A DNA stretch of 7,142 nucleotides from Synechococcales cyanobacterium PMM_0002 (GTDB taxonomy: Bacteria > Cyanobacteriota > Cyanobacteriia > Elainellales > Elainellaceae), in the NCBI GenBank assembly GCA_949127925.1, contig CASBQX010000187.1, positions 1 through 7,142 of the forward strand. Reading direction: 5' to 3'. The notes below the pieces were generated by a model. It was given only the letters and a program-made list of their open reading frames with translations, was not told the origin of the DNA and searched no databases. Below are positions 1-5,806 of this stretch, piece after piece (the stretch's first letter is position 1; every line of letters starts with the position of its first letter). A program made the position numbers and the translations under genes.

Positions 1-1277
1 CTGATGCTTACGGGTTTGTAGACTTGCTCTCGGGCTGCTACCATCCCTGCTACCAGCAGATCCATCTCTTCGCGGGTATGCAGAGCATTGACTGTAATCC
101 GCATCCGAGGTTTGGCAATAAACCAAATGGGCGACACCCACAGGCCATAGTCATTCATCAGTGTGCGGGCATATTCCTTCGGATTGATCTCTTCTGGCAA
201 CATGACGGGAATCACGTTGGTTTCGCCAATCGGATCGAAATTGCTTTCGAGCAGACGCGCCCGCAAATATCGGGTGTTTTCGTGCAATCGCTGCACTAGC
301 TCAGGCGTTTTACGCACCTGCCGGACGCTGGCTAGGGCTGCCGCTGCTAGTGGGGGAGCCAATGAACAGGTGCCAATGGAGGTAGGCGACACGTTCAACA
401 ATGGCTTTAGCTCAGACACATGGGTGCTAATGGCAGCGCCGACTGATGCCCCAAACTTGGAGAAGGTGGTCATAATCAGTGGCACCACGCCTCGCGCAAT
501 TGCATCTTGGGGCAGCATGTTGAAGTGCTCATAGATACCACGTCCGGTGGCACCCAACGCACCGCTGGCATGGGCTTCGTCCATCACCAACACACTACCT
601 TCATAGTTCTGCATGATGTCGATCATGTCGGGCAGGGGGGCAATGTCGCCATCCATCGAAAACACGGCGTCGGAGATCACCATGATCCGGTCGTCGGGTT
701 TGGCGTAGCGCTTGAACCGCCGCTCTAAATCCTCCATGTCGCAGTGGCGATAGGCGCGCACCCGCACCCGAGGACTGTTGCCAAACAGCTTACCGGAACG
801 AGTTCCGGCGTTGGCGATCGCCGATACGATACAGCCATGGTTCAGCACATCCGTCAAAATCAGCGTTTCGCGGGTATTTTGAAATCCGGGCACCGGAATC
901 GCCAAATGGCAAAAGGCATCCATTAACGCCTGCATTGCCATCCAAGCATTCAAAAACAGCTGCGTATGGGGCAAGTGTTTAAATGCAGACACTTCCTCTT
1001 CCAACTGGCGGTGGATATCAATCCGGCCGCTTAACACCGAGCAAGAACTATTAGACGTGCCGTACTGCAAAATGGCATCAATTGCCGCCTGTTTGATGGC
1101 TGGATGCTGCACCAATCCCAGCACATCATTCGTACAAAAGGTCAGGGCTGTATGCCGCCGACCCGTTTCGGCATCTTCAAGCTCAACCAAATTGCCCTGT
1201 TTGCCGTGGCAAATGTATTCGTCGGGGTCAAGCCCGCTCTCATACCAGCGCTGAACGTATTCCTTTACAACTTGCAC
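1..1277 (-). CDS. alpha-oxoamine synthase family PLP enzyme (AONS/KBL/SPT-like), 3' end cut
   Basis: My translation of the minus strand gives 425 codons running off the left edge. The family condenses an amino acid with an acyl-CoA (or acyl-ACP), releasing CO2, using PLP in the cytoplasm. Visible landmarks: NDVLGL at 50-55, His147 in LNHGC (the ring-stacking His of BioF), VFSMDGDIAPLPD at 205-217 (close to BioF VFSMDGDSAPL), Asp233/His236 in MDEAHASGALG, the Schiff-base Lys274 in TTFSKFG, and a C-terminal PRMRITVNALHT at 390-401. Start: GTG preceded by AGGGGAG (1284-1290) at about 6 nt; an in-frame TGA just upstream leaves no ATG. Odd points: the usual Gly/Ser-rich GxGSGGSR segment reads TSNSSCSVLSG (74-84), and there is a short extra segment around PVPGFQNTRET (128-138). 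It is already longer than a typical BioF. The substrate cannot be assigned; BioF, KBL, SPT-like or a secondary-metabolism acyltransferase all remain possible. Family sure, function not. Confidence 0.9.
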   Translation of the reverse strand, partial: MQVVKEYVQRWYESGLDPDEYICHGKQGNLVELEDAETGRRHTALTFCTNDVLGLVQHPAIKQAAIDAILQYGTSNSSCSVLSGRIDIHRQLEEEVSAFKHLPHTQLFLNAWMAMQALMDAFCHLAIPVPGFQNTRETLILTDVLNHGCIVSAIANAGTRSGKLFGNSPRVRVRAYRHCDMEDLERRFKRYAKPDDRIMVISDAVFSMDGDIAPLPDMIDIMQNYEGSVLVMDEAHASGALGATGRGIYEHFNMLPQDAIARGVVPLIMTTFSKFGASVGAAISTHVSELKPLLNVSPTSIGTCSLAPPLAAAALASVRQVRKTPELVQRLHENTRYLRARLLESNFDPIGETNVIPVMLPEEINPKEYARTLMNDYGLWVSPIWFIAKPRMRITVNALHTREEMDLLVAGMVAAREQVYKPVSI

Positions 1278-1283
1278 AATAAA

Positions 1284-1290
1284 CTCCCCT
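1284..1290 (-). promoter_or_regulatory. ribosome binding site deciding the GTG start
   Basis: On the minus strand AGGGGAG lies 6 nt upstream of the GTG at 1277-1275. With the in-frame TGA a few codons before, it fixes the start of the oxoamine synthase gene. Confidence 0.7.
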
Positions 1291-1307
1291 CACCTTAACT
1301 TTTAGGT

Positions 1308-1336
1308 AGCATATCGTCTCTAACTCAGAAGCAGAA
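1308..1336 (-). promoter_or_regulatory. candidate sigma70-type promoter of the oxoamine synthase gene
   Basis: On the minus strand TTCTGC (1336-1331) and TATGCT (1313-1308) are separated by 17 nt, which would give a leader of roughly 25 nt before the GTG. The -35 is a poor match. It lies inside the right arm (minus-strand sense) of the dyad at 1329-1358. A second weak candidate further upstream is TTGAGC (1435-1430) and GATTAT (1411-1406) with 18 nt between. Both are by eye only. Confidence 0.3.
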
Positions 1337-1358
1337 CGCCCAATTGGGTACTCTGCTT
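1329..1358. promoter_or_regulatory. 30-bp imperfect dyad, possible operator
   Basis: AAGCAGA (1329-1335) and TCTGCTT (1352-1358) are perfect 7-bp inverted arms around a perfect 10-bp palindromic core CCCAATTGGG (1339-1348); only the two 3-bp steps between arms and core do not pair. The centre is about 66 bp upstream of the GTG start and the dyad overlaps a candidate -35. No T-run follows on either strand, so it is not an intrinsic terminator. It could be a dimeric repressor or activator site, or a leader hairpin if transcription starts upstream of it. Confidence 0.5.
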
Positions 1359-1519
1359 AGCCTCACTCCACATTTAGGGGAGAAGCGTGATATCGCGTTA
1401 TGTCGATAATCGTCACATCTAACTCAATCGCTCAATGTACGGTCGTTATGAGTGAAAGGTTTTCCTGCTACTATCCCAGAAATGGCACGCTCTATCTATC
1501 GGGGTTGTTCCAGTTTCCG

Positions 1520-2701
1520 CTATCCTCTGGAAGTGTCCATAGGAGTTGCCCTAGGCTCGCCGATCGCCGTTCTAGAGGAAGCCAGGACTCCTGCTTCTCC
1601 TACGGGTGATGACGAATGAATCGCAGGGTTAATCAATAGACTGGTTTGCGCACCCGATTGTTGCATGAATTGTTCATGCTGTCGGACGATTAACCGCTGA
1701 AGGGCAATAATAGCCGGGTTAATTTCGACGTAGCGCCGTTTGGCATTTCCTTGGTAGGTATGCTGTTCACTTTCCATCATTTCGACGTCTTGCCGTAAAA
1801 ACGGCATGAACACATAGTGTCGAATCAAGCGCATCAGTGGTTGACGCAGAGCTTGAGGAAGCAGGCGGCAAAACGGTAGCTTGAGGAACAAAATCGAGAA
1901 GGAGCGCGTTTCTTGAGGACCCATGGGCAGCCGCATCAGATAAAGTGATGAGATCCCTTCCAGCGAACTGTAGTAGTGGGGATAGTGGTAGTGCACCGAG
2001 ACGACGCGAGTGGTGACTTTGCCGCCATCTTCGCTCAAGCCCAGTACCTTAGTCATCCAGCCCTCGTAATTGACCCGATAGTCTGCCAGGACAGAATCAG
2101 CCGTTTCTCTTAACTTGAGGAGCACCGGATCAAACCAACCTTGGAGGTTTTTGTGCAGATGACCGTGGAACACATCCATCGTATTCTCGTTGCAAATGGA
2201 GAAGTGCGCCTGGAAGTGTCCGGTAATGGGCACTGCAAAAAAGTCGGGGTCGTCATACTCTGGGACATCCATTAGGGTGTGATCGGCGGAGAGGGCAGGG
2301 TCGCCCGGAAACACCCAAACCATGCCGTACTGTTCTCGGGTTGGATAGCTGCGCGCTTGGGCACAGGGCAGTTTCTGTTCCTTGGGCAAGTAGGGAATGT
2401 TGACGCACTCACCCGCTGAATCAAATTCCCAACCGTGATAGGGACAGGCGAGGCGATCGCCCATCACTTGCCCCTTGTGCAGCTGCACGCCCTTGTGGGG
2501 GCAGGCATCTTCTAGGGCGTGGACGTTGCCGTCTGTGTCACGGTAGAGGGCGATCGCCTGTTGCCACACCACGACCGGGATCACCTGCTCCGGCTTCAGC
2601 GTTTCCGCCCAAGCCACCGGGTACCAGTGGTTGGGGTTAATGCCCACCTCCCGCACAATATTCTGAACCGTTTGCCCCTTTAACGTTGTTACCAATTCCA
2701 T
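1520..2701 (-). CDS. Rieske [2Fe-2S] non-heme iron oxygenase, substrate unknown
   Basis: A 393-residue protein of the aromatic-ring-hydroxylating/PaO-VanA-like oxygenase group. The N-terminal Rieske domain (about 24-135) has the cluster ligands Cys67-Pro-His69 and Cys86-Pro-Tyr-His89, 16 residues apart. The catalytic domain has NENTMDVFHGHLH at 171-183: Asp176 would bridge to the Rieske cluster of the neighbouring subunit, His179 and His183 would bind mononuclear iron, and Asp305 in RQDVEMMESEQ is the likely carboxylate ligand. No C-terminal CxxC typical of pheophorbide a oxygenase/Lls1 is present, and no transmembrane pair is obvious. The last 45 residues (about 349-393) look like a non-conserved tail. 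Start: ATG is the first possible start after an in-frame TGA (2720-2722); no close Shine-Dalgarno is seen. Such enzymes need a ferredoxin or reductase, none of which is encoded here. Family certain; substrate unknown. Confidence 0.93.
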   Translation of the reverse strand: MELVTTLKGQTVQNIVREVGINPNHWYPVAWAETLKPEQVIPVVVWQQAIALYRDTDGNVHALEDACPHKGVQLHKGQVMGDRLACPYHGWEFDSAGECVNIPYLPKEQKLPCAQARSYPTREQYGMVWVFPGDPALSADHTLMDVPEYDDPDFFAVPITGHFQAHFSICNENTMDVFHGHLHKNLQGWFDPVLLKLRETADSVLADYRVNYEGWMTKVLGLSEDGGKVTTRVVSVHYHYPHYYSSLEGISSLYLMRLPMGPQETRSFSILFLKLPFCRLLPQALRQPLMRLIRHYVFMPFLRQDVEMMESEQHTYQGNAKRRYVEINPAIIALQRLIVRQHEQFMQQSGAQTSLLINPAIHSSSPVGEAGVLASSRTAIGEPRATPMDTSRG

Positions 2702-2745
2702 GCAGCCGCTTACCGATCCTCACTCGATACAAATTTCAAACTCGC

Positions 2746-2774
2746 TTTTTAGGTGTCACATCGGGCTAATCCAA
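2746..2774 (-). promoter_or_regulatory. candidate promoter of the Rieske oxygenase gene
   Basis: Minus strand TTGGAT (2774-2769) and TAAAAA (2751-2746) are 17 nt apart, each matching about four of six consensus bases, leaving a leader of roughly 38 nt to the ATG at 2701. The small inverted repeat AGGGC/GCCCT at 2774-2786 abuts the -35 and may be an operator. Assigned by eye. Confidence 0.35.
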
Positions 2775-2786
2775 GGGCAACGCCCT
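2774..2786. repeat. small inverted repeat AGGGC-AAC-GCCCT
   Basis: Perfect 5-bp arms with a 3-nt loop, touching the upstream edge of the candidate -35 of the Rieske gene. Too short to separate a protein site from chance. Confidence 0.35.
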
Positions 2787-2807
2787 CATTCTCACCCGTC
2801 TAACGAT

Positions 2808-2829
2808 TACGGTTAGTCGTTCAACCGTA
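2808..2829. repeat. inverted repeat TACGGTT / AACCGTA
   Basis: Perfect 7-bp arms (2808-2814 and 2823-2829) separated by 8 nt, about 35 bp upstream of the candidate -35 of the Rieske gene. The spacing of the half-sites, about 15 bp centre to centre, suits a dimeric regulator but nothing ties it to a named one. Confidence 0.4.
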
Positions 2830-2842
2830 CCTAATTTGCGGA

Positions 2843-2915
2843 TCTAGACTAATTTTCTAGACTAATTTTCTAGCCTAAATCCTAGACCCATTTCTAGACT
2901 CATTTCTAGACTAAC
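2843..2915. repeat. tandem repeat, six units of 11-13 bp, consensus TCTAGACTMATTT
   Basis: Units: TCTAGACTAATTT at 2843-2855 and an identical copy at 2856-2868, then diverged units at 2869-2880, 2881-2892, 2893-2904 and a shortened one at 2905-2915. Every unit keeps CTAG, so CTAG recurs at intervals of 13, 13, 12, 12 and 12 bp, with two more CTAGs close behind (2915, 2920). The array lies 142-214 bp upstream of the Rieske start. Possible roles are repeated binding sites close to one helical turn apart, or a neutral minisatellite formed by slippage. Short tandem repeats are common in filamentous cyanobacterial intergenic DNA; I do not recognise this unit. Confidence 0.8.
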
Positions 2916-2923
2916 TAGTCTAG
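2906..2923. repeat. perfect 8-bp inverted repeat CTAGACTA-AC-TAGTCTAG
   Basis: The last tandem unit is followed by its own inverted copy with a 2-nt spacer, so the direct-repeat array ends in an 18-bp dyad. No T-run follows on either strand. Confidence 0.6.
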
Positions 2924-3145
2924 CGAATGAGCCTCATGGTTCATCTGAACTATAAATTATTCTTTTGAGCCATGAATGTGTGGTTAAAACTCAGTTCCTA
3001 CCCAGACAAACTTAGATTCAGCAAAGGTTCTAGCGCCCAAACTCAGATTTATTCAGCTTTTATTGGCTCCACCAAATATCCATGTAGGGTAAATATACTT
3101 ATTTAGCCTCAATCAATTCGTATCAGTCAAGCCATTTAATGCGGC

Positions 3146-4267
3146 TTATGCGCTGAATGCTTGATCTAGATCTGCGGTTAAATCGGCAATGTGCTCTAGA
3201 CCAATAGACAGACGCAGCAGGTTTTCGGGGGTGCCGCTGGTGGGGCCTTCGATCGAGGCGCGATGTTCGATCAGGCTTTCGACGCCGCCTAGGCTGGTGG
3301 CGCGTTTGAACAAGTTGACATGGGCGGCGACGGCAAAGGCAGCGTCGCGGCCACCGTGGATTTGGATGGAGAGCATGCCGCCAAAGGATTGCATTTGGTG
3401 GGTGGCGATCGCGCCTCCTGGATGGCCAGGTAAGCCGGGGTAGTAGACGGCTTCGACTTGGGGCTGTTGGCTCAGCCACTGGGCTAGCTGCAAAGCAGTG
3501 TCGCTGTGGACACGCATGCGGCAGGGCAGAGTTTGAATGCCGCGATGGATCAGCCAGCAGTCGAACGGGGAGGGTACGCCGCCGCCAATTTTTTGGATGG
3601 CGCGAATTTTTTGGAACAGGTTAGACGGCTTGTGGGCAATCACGGCTCCGCCGAGGACGTCGCTGTGGCCACCTAAGTACTTGGTGGTGGAATGGACGAC
3701 GAGGTCGGCTCCGTGGCGGAACGGCTGCTGCAATATGGGGGTCGCCCAGGTGTTATCGCAGACGCAGATCCCCCCGTTGCGGTGAGCTAGGGCGCTGATT
3801 TTGGCGATGTCGGTAATTTCGAGCCGGGGGTTAGAGGGCGTTTCAATCCAGATTAAGCGGGTGTTGGGGCGCAGCGATCGCGCTACCGCCTCCACATCGG
3901 TCATATCGACAAAGGTAACCTCTAACCCCCACGGCTCCAGAATGGTGCGCAAAATAGCGGGTGTGCCCGTATAGACGTCGAGCGGGGCGATGACGTGATC
4001 GCCGGGAGCTAATGCCTGAAACACGCTGAGGGTAGCCGCTGATCCAGAGGCAAAAGCAGCCGCTTCAACGCCACCTTCTAGCGCCGCCAAACACTCTTCT
4101 AGGCGAGCGCGGTTGGGGTTTTCGATCCGGGTGTAGAGATAGCCGTGGGGGTAGCTGCCGTCGGGTTCGCGCTCAAAGGTGGTGGACAGGTAGAGCGGCT
4201 GGGCGATCGCCCCAGTCGCAGGATCGATGCTGCGGCCAGCGTGGACGGCAATGGTTTCGAGGTTCAT
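3146..4267 (-). CDS. Cys/Met metabolism PLP enzyme, cystathionine gamma-synthase/gamma-lyase-like
   Basis: A cytoplasmic fold-type I PLP enzyme of 373 residues, close to the family norm of 380-400. Landmarks: Tyr45 and Arg47 in YTRIENPN (phosphate contact from the neighbouring subunit), SGSAA 74-78, Tyr100 in DVYTGT (ring stacking), Asp171 in CDNTWATP, Schiff-base Lys196 in HSTTKYLGGHSD, and SLGGVESLIEH 325-335. Glu330 in the last motif is typical of gamma-acting enzymes; cystathionine beta-lyases have Tyr there. It probably acts in transsulfuration between cysteine and homocysteine, but synthase, lyase or O-acylhomoserine sulfhydrylase cannot be separated by eye. Start chosen at Met 4267 because MNLETIAVHAG aligns with family N-termini and begins 10 nt after the upstream dacB stop; in-frame ATGs at 4321 and 4375 would add 18 or 36 non-family residues and overlap dacB. 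No Shine-Dalgarno is visible, so translational coupling is likely. Odd residues: NPN for NPT, HR for HP. Confidence 0.9.
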   Translation of the reverse strand: MNLETIAVHAGRSIDPATGAIAQPLYLSTTFEREPDGSYPHGYLYTRIENPNRARLEECLAALEGGVEAAAFASGSAATLSVFQALAPGDHVIAPLDVYTGTPAILRTILEPWGLEVTFVDMTDVEAVARSLRPNTRLIWIETPSNPRLEITDIAKISALAHRNGGICVCDNTWATPILQQPFRHGADLVVHSTTKYLGGHSDVLGGAVIAHKPSNLFQKIRAIQKIGGGVPSPFDCWLIHRGIQTLPCRMRVHSDTALQLAQWLSQQPQVEAVYYPGLPGHPGGAIATHQMQSFGGMLSIQIHGGRDAAFAVAAHVNLFKRATSLGGVESLIEHRASIEGPTSGTPENLLRLSIGLEHIADLTADLDQAFSA

Positions 4268-4277
4268 GGGGGGAGCG

Positions 4278-5609
4278 TTAGAGGGGTTGGTTGCGGGTTG
4301 GGTCGCCGAGTTGGGCTTCATACAATTTGAGGCGATCGCTGGGTTGAAGGTCTGGAGGAATGGGCAGAGCGGCACCCCATTGGGCGACTAGAGTTTGCAG
4401 CAGTTCGTCTTGGTGGGCGTGCAGGGTGTCTAGGTTGGCGGTGCCGATGTCGATGATGCTGAACCAGACCAGTCCTTGGTCACGAGTAGGGAGAACGCCT
4501 GCCAGGGAGCTAACGTCGTTTAGGGTTCCTGTTTTGACAGCGGCACCAGGCAAGATCCGGCGGCCTCCTAGCGTCCCGCGTTCGCGGCCGACCACTGGAA
4601 ATAGGTCGGCAACATTCAGCTGTTGCGATCGCAGCTTGGCTTGAATGGCAATCAGCATGGCGGCGATCGCCCTAGGGGAAATCCGGTTGTCTGTGCCTAG
4701 GCCAGAGCCGTTAATCAGCTGGATTTCGGCAGGGTCAACCTGGGCGGCGGTCGCGGCTTGACGGGCAACGACAGCAGCACCGCCCAATTGCTGGGCGACA
4801 GAATCAGCAATAAAATTATTGCTGAAAATATTCATGGCCTTGAGAATTTGGATCAGCGGCAACGAGCGATGCCGCAGCACAGGCACAAAACTGGGAGCCT
4901 GAGACATGGCCTGAACCGTCCCGGCAATTAAGACCCGAGGCTTCAGGGTGCCGGGAGGCATCTGGGCATATTGGGTAGCCGCTTCATCGCTCCAGAGGTC
5001 AGCGTTTAGCCCTTGTTTGAGCAGGCTGCCCGCTGTCTCTGGGTCGGCTTTAAAGTTCATGGCGAAATTACCCACAATCACCAGATTGCCAGACACCCGC
5101 TGAATGCCAAGCTGGTTCAGGGCGTTACCCAGGGCGATCGCCTCCTCCCAGACAAATAGCGGATCGCCCTCACCTTGCACCACCAAGTCCCCTTGCACTA
5201 CCCCATCTTGCAGCGCCCCAGTCATGCCAATCAGGGTGTTAAATTGGCGATCGGTGCCCCACAGGGTCAGCGCAGCCAGCGTGGTCGGAATTTTGGTCAA
5301 CGATGCCGCCGGAATTGGCACACCGCCTTGGTGCTCGGCCAGCACTTGGTTGCCCGCCTGAATAAAAACGCCTTGCTGAGCCGCAGGCATGCCCAATGCC
5401 GCCAATTCTGCTAGATGTTGCTGAATCGCACCAGCGGCAGTCGGGTCGGGGATGGTTGCGGCAGGGGCTATCGCCGCCATTAGCCAATTGGCACTAGACC
5501 AGCTTGCCCAGTCTACCGAGCGCACCGGTTCAACAGTTGCCCACCCTGGAGCGGCCAGTGTCGCGATCAAGAGGCTCCCCGTTAGCCCTATAGCGAGTGA
5601 ATTCCGCAC
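4278..5609 (-). CDS. dacB: D-alanyl-D-alanine carboxypeptidase/endopeptidase, peptidase family S13 (PBP4 type)
   Basis: A 443-residue periplasmic penicillin-binding protein that trims or cleaves peptidoglycan peptide cross-links. All three active-site motifs are present: Ser103-Leu-Thr-Lys106 (nucleophile and base), Ser263-Asn-Asn265, and Lys359-Thr-Gly361. Residues 1-24 form a signal peptide (basic MR start, hydrophobic 5-20, likely cut after GWA). The Ser103 to Ser263 gap of 160 residues agrees with the inserted domain of S13 enzymes, and ELAALGMPAAQQGVFIQ before it and INGSGLGTDNRISPRA at 299-314 are typical of the family. Start: GTG at 5609 with GAGGG about 9-10 nt upstream. It is the first gene of a probable two-gene operon with the PLP enzyme 10 nt downstream. 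No strong promoter was found in the divergent spacer. Confident in family and activity class. Confidence 0.93.
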   Translation of the reverse strand: MRNSLAIGLTGSLLIATLAAPGWATVEPVRSVDWASWSSANWLMAAIAPAATIPDPTAAGAIQQHLAELAALGMPAAQQGVFIQAGNQVLAEHQGGVPIPAASLTKIPTTLAALTLWGTDRQFNTLIGMTGALQDGVVQGDLVVQGEGDPLFVWEEAIALGNALNQLGIQRVSGNLVIVGNFAMNFKADPETAGSLLKQGLNADLWSDEAATQYAQMPPGTLKPRVLIAGTVQAMSQAPSFVPVLRHRSLPLIQILKAMNIFSNNFIADSVAQQLGGAAVVARQAATAAQVDPAEIQLINGSGLGTDNRISPRAIAAMLIAIQAKLRSQQLNVADLFPVVGRERGTLGGRRILPGAAVKTGTLNDVSSLAGVLPTRDQGLVWFSIIDIGTANLDTLHAHQDELLQTLVAQWGAALPIPPDLQPSDRLKLYEAQLGDPTRNQPL

Positions 5610-5698
5610 GTTAGACTACCCTCATAACGATCTCACCTATGTCCTTACCCCTATCGCTTGCATCGGTCGTAGCATCAGAATTGCTGACCCAGATCAGA

Positions 5699-5709
5699 GT
5701 GTGCCACAC
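5699..5709. repeat. 11-bp palindrome GTGTGCCACAC
   Basis: Perfect 5-bp arms around one central base, placed about 90-100 bp from each of the two divergent start codons. A possible operator; short enough to be chance. Confidence 0.3.
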
Positions 5710-5740
5710 CACCTCCCCTTCTGTGTCAGGATCAAATTGC

Positions 5741-5769
5741 AATCCATGCAAATCCATGCAAATCCATGC
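5741..5769. repeat. three tandem copies of AATCCATGCA at 10-bp period
   Basis: Copies at 5741-5750, 5751-5760 and 5761-5769 (the tenth base of the third copy is G instead of A). The array ends 37 bp before the CCB-type start codon. A 10-bp period puts each copy on the same helix face, as expected for cooperative binding sites, although slippage is an alternative. Confidence 0.75.
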
Positions 5770-5806
5770 GACTGCCATGCCACTGTATGGATGACGAGGT
5801 ACACCG

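Larger units (their letters stand above)
2702..3145. other. 444-bp gene-free spacer rich in repeats
   Basis: The spacer between the Rieske gene start and the end of the PLP enzyme gene holds no convincing reading frame on either strand. From the Rieske side it contains a candidate promoter (2746-2774), two inverted repeats (2774-2786, 2808-2829), a TCTAGACT tandem array (2843-2915) and a perfect 8-bp dyad (2906-2923). The remaining part, about 2930-3145, is AT-rich with no structure I can name. The inverted pair AAGCC/GGCTT at 3129-3147, overlapping the stop codon of the PLP enzyme gene, lacks a T-run and is not a clear terminator. Confidence 0.6.
5610..5806. promoter_or_regulatory. divergent intergenic region between dacB and the CCB-type gene
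   Basis: 197 bp that must hold the promoters of both the leftward dacB operon and the rightward CCB/DUF456 pair. It contains a perfect 11-bp palindrome GTGTGCCACAC (5699-5709) near its middle and a three-copy AATCCATGCA repeat next to the rightward gene. I could not pick out convincing -35/-10 pairs in either direction. No coding potential is apparent apart from shadow frames. Confidence 0.5.

Noticed and set aside
1339..1348. CCCAATTGGG as a terminator hairpin for the Rieske gene
   Set aside because: No T-run follows in the Rieske reading direction and the dyad lies some 160 bp past the stop, close to the next gene's promoter.
1400..1609. 69-codon plus-strand frame in the spacer after the Rieske gene
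   Set aside because: No ribosome site, partly antisense to the Rieske tail, and no recognisable domain.
2843..2923. Tandem repeats as a CRISPR array
   Set aside because: Units are contiguous 11-13 bp copies with no unique spacers, and no cas gene is present.
3123..3479. 118-codon minus-strand frame overlapping the PLP enzyme gene
   Set aside because: Arg/Pro-rich low-complexity translation lying inside a clearly real gene in another frame on the same strand; a shadow.
5739..5769. ATGCAAAT octamer as a eukaryotic-type regulatory element
   Set aside because: The match arises from the junction of the 10-bp tandem copies in a clearly bacterial context.
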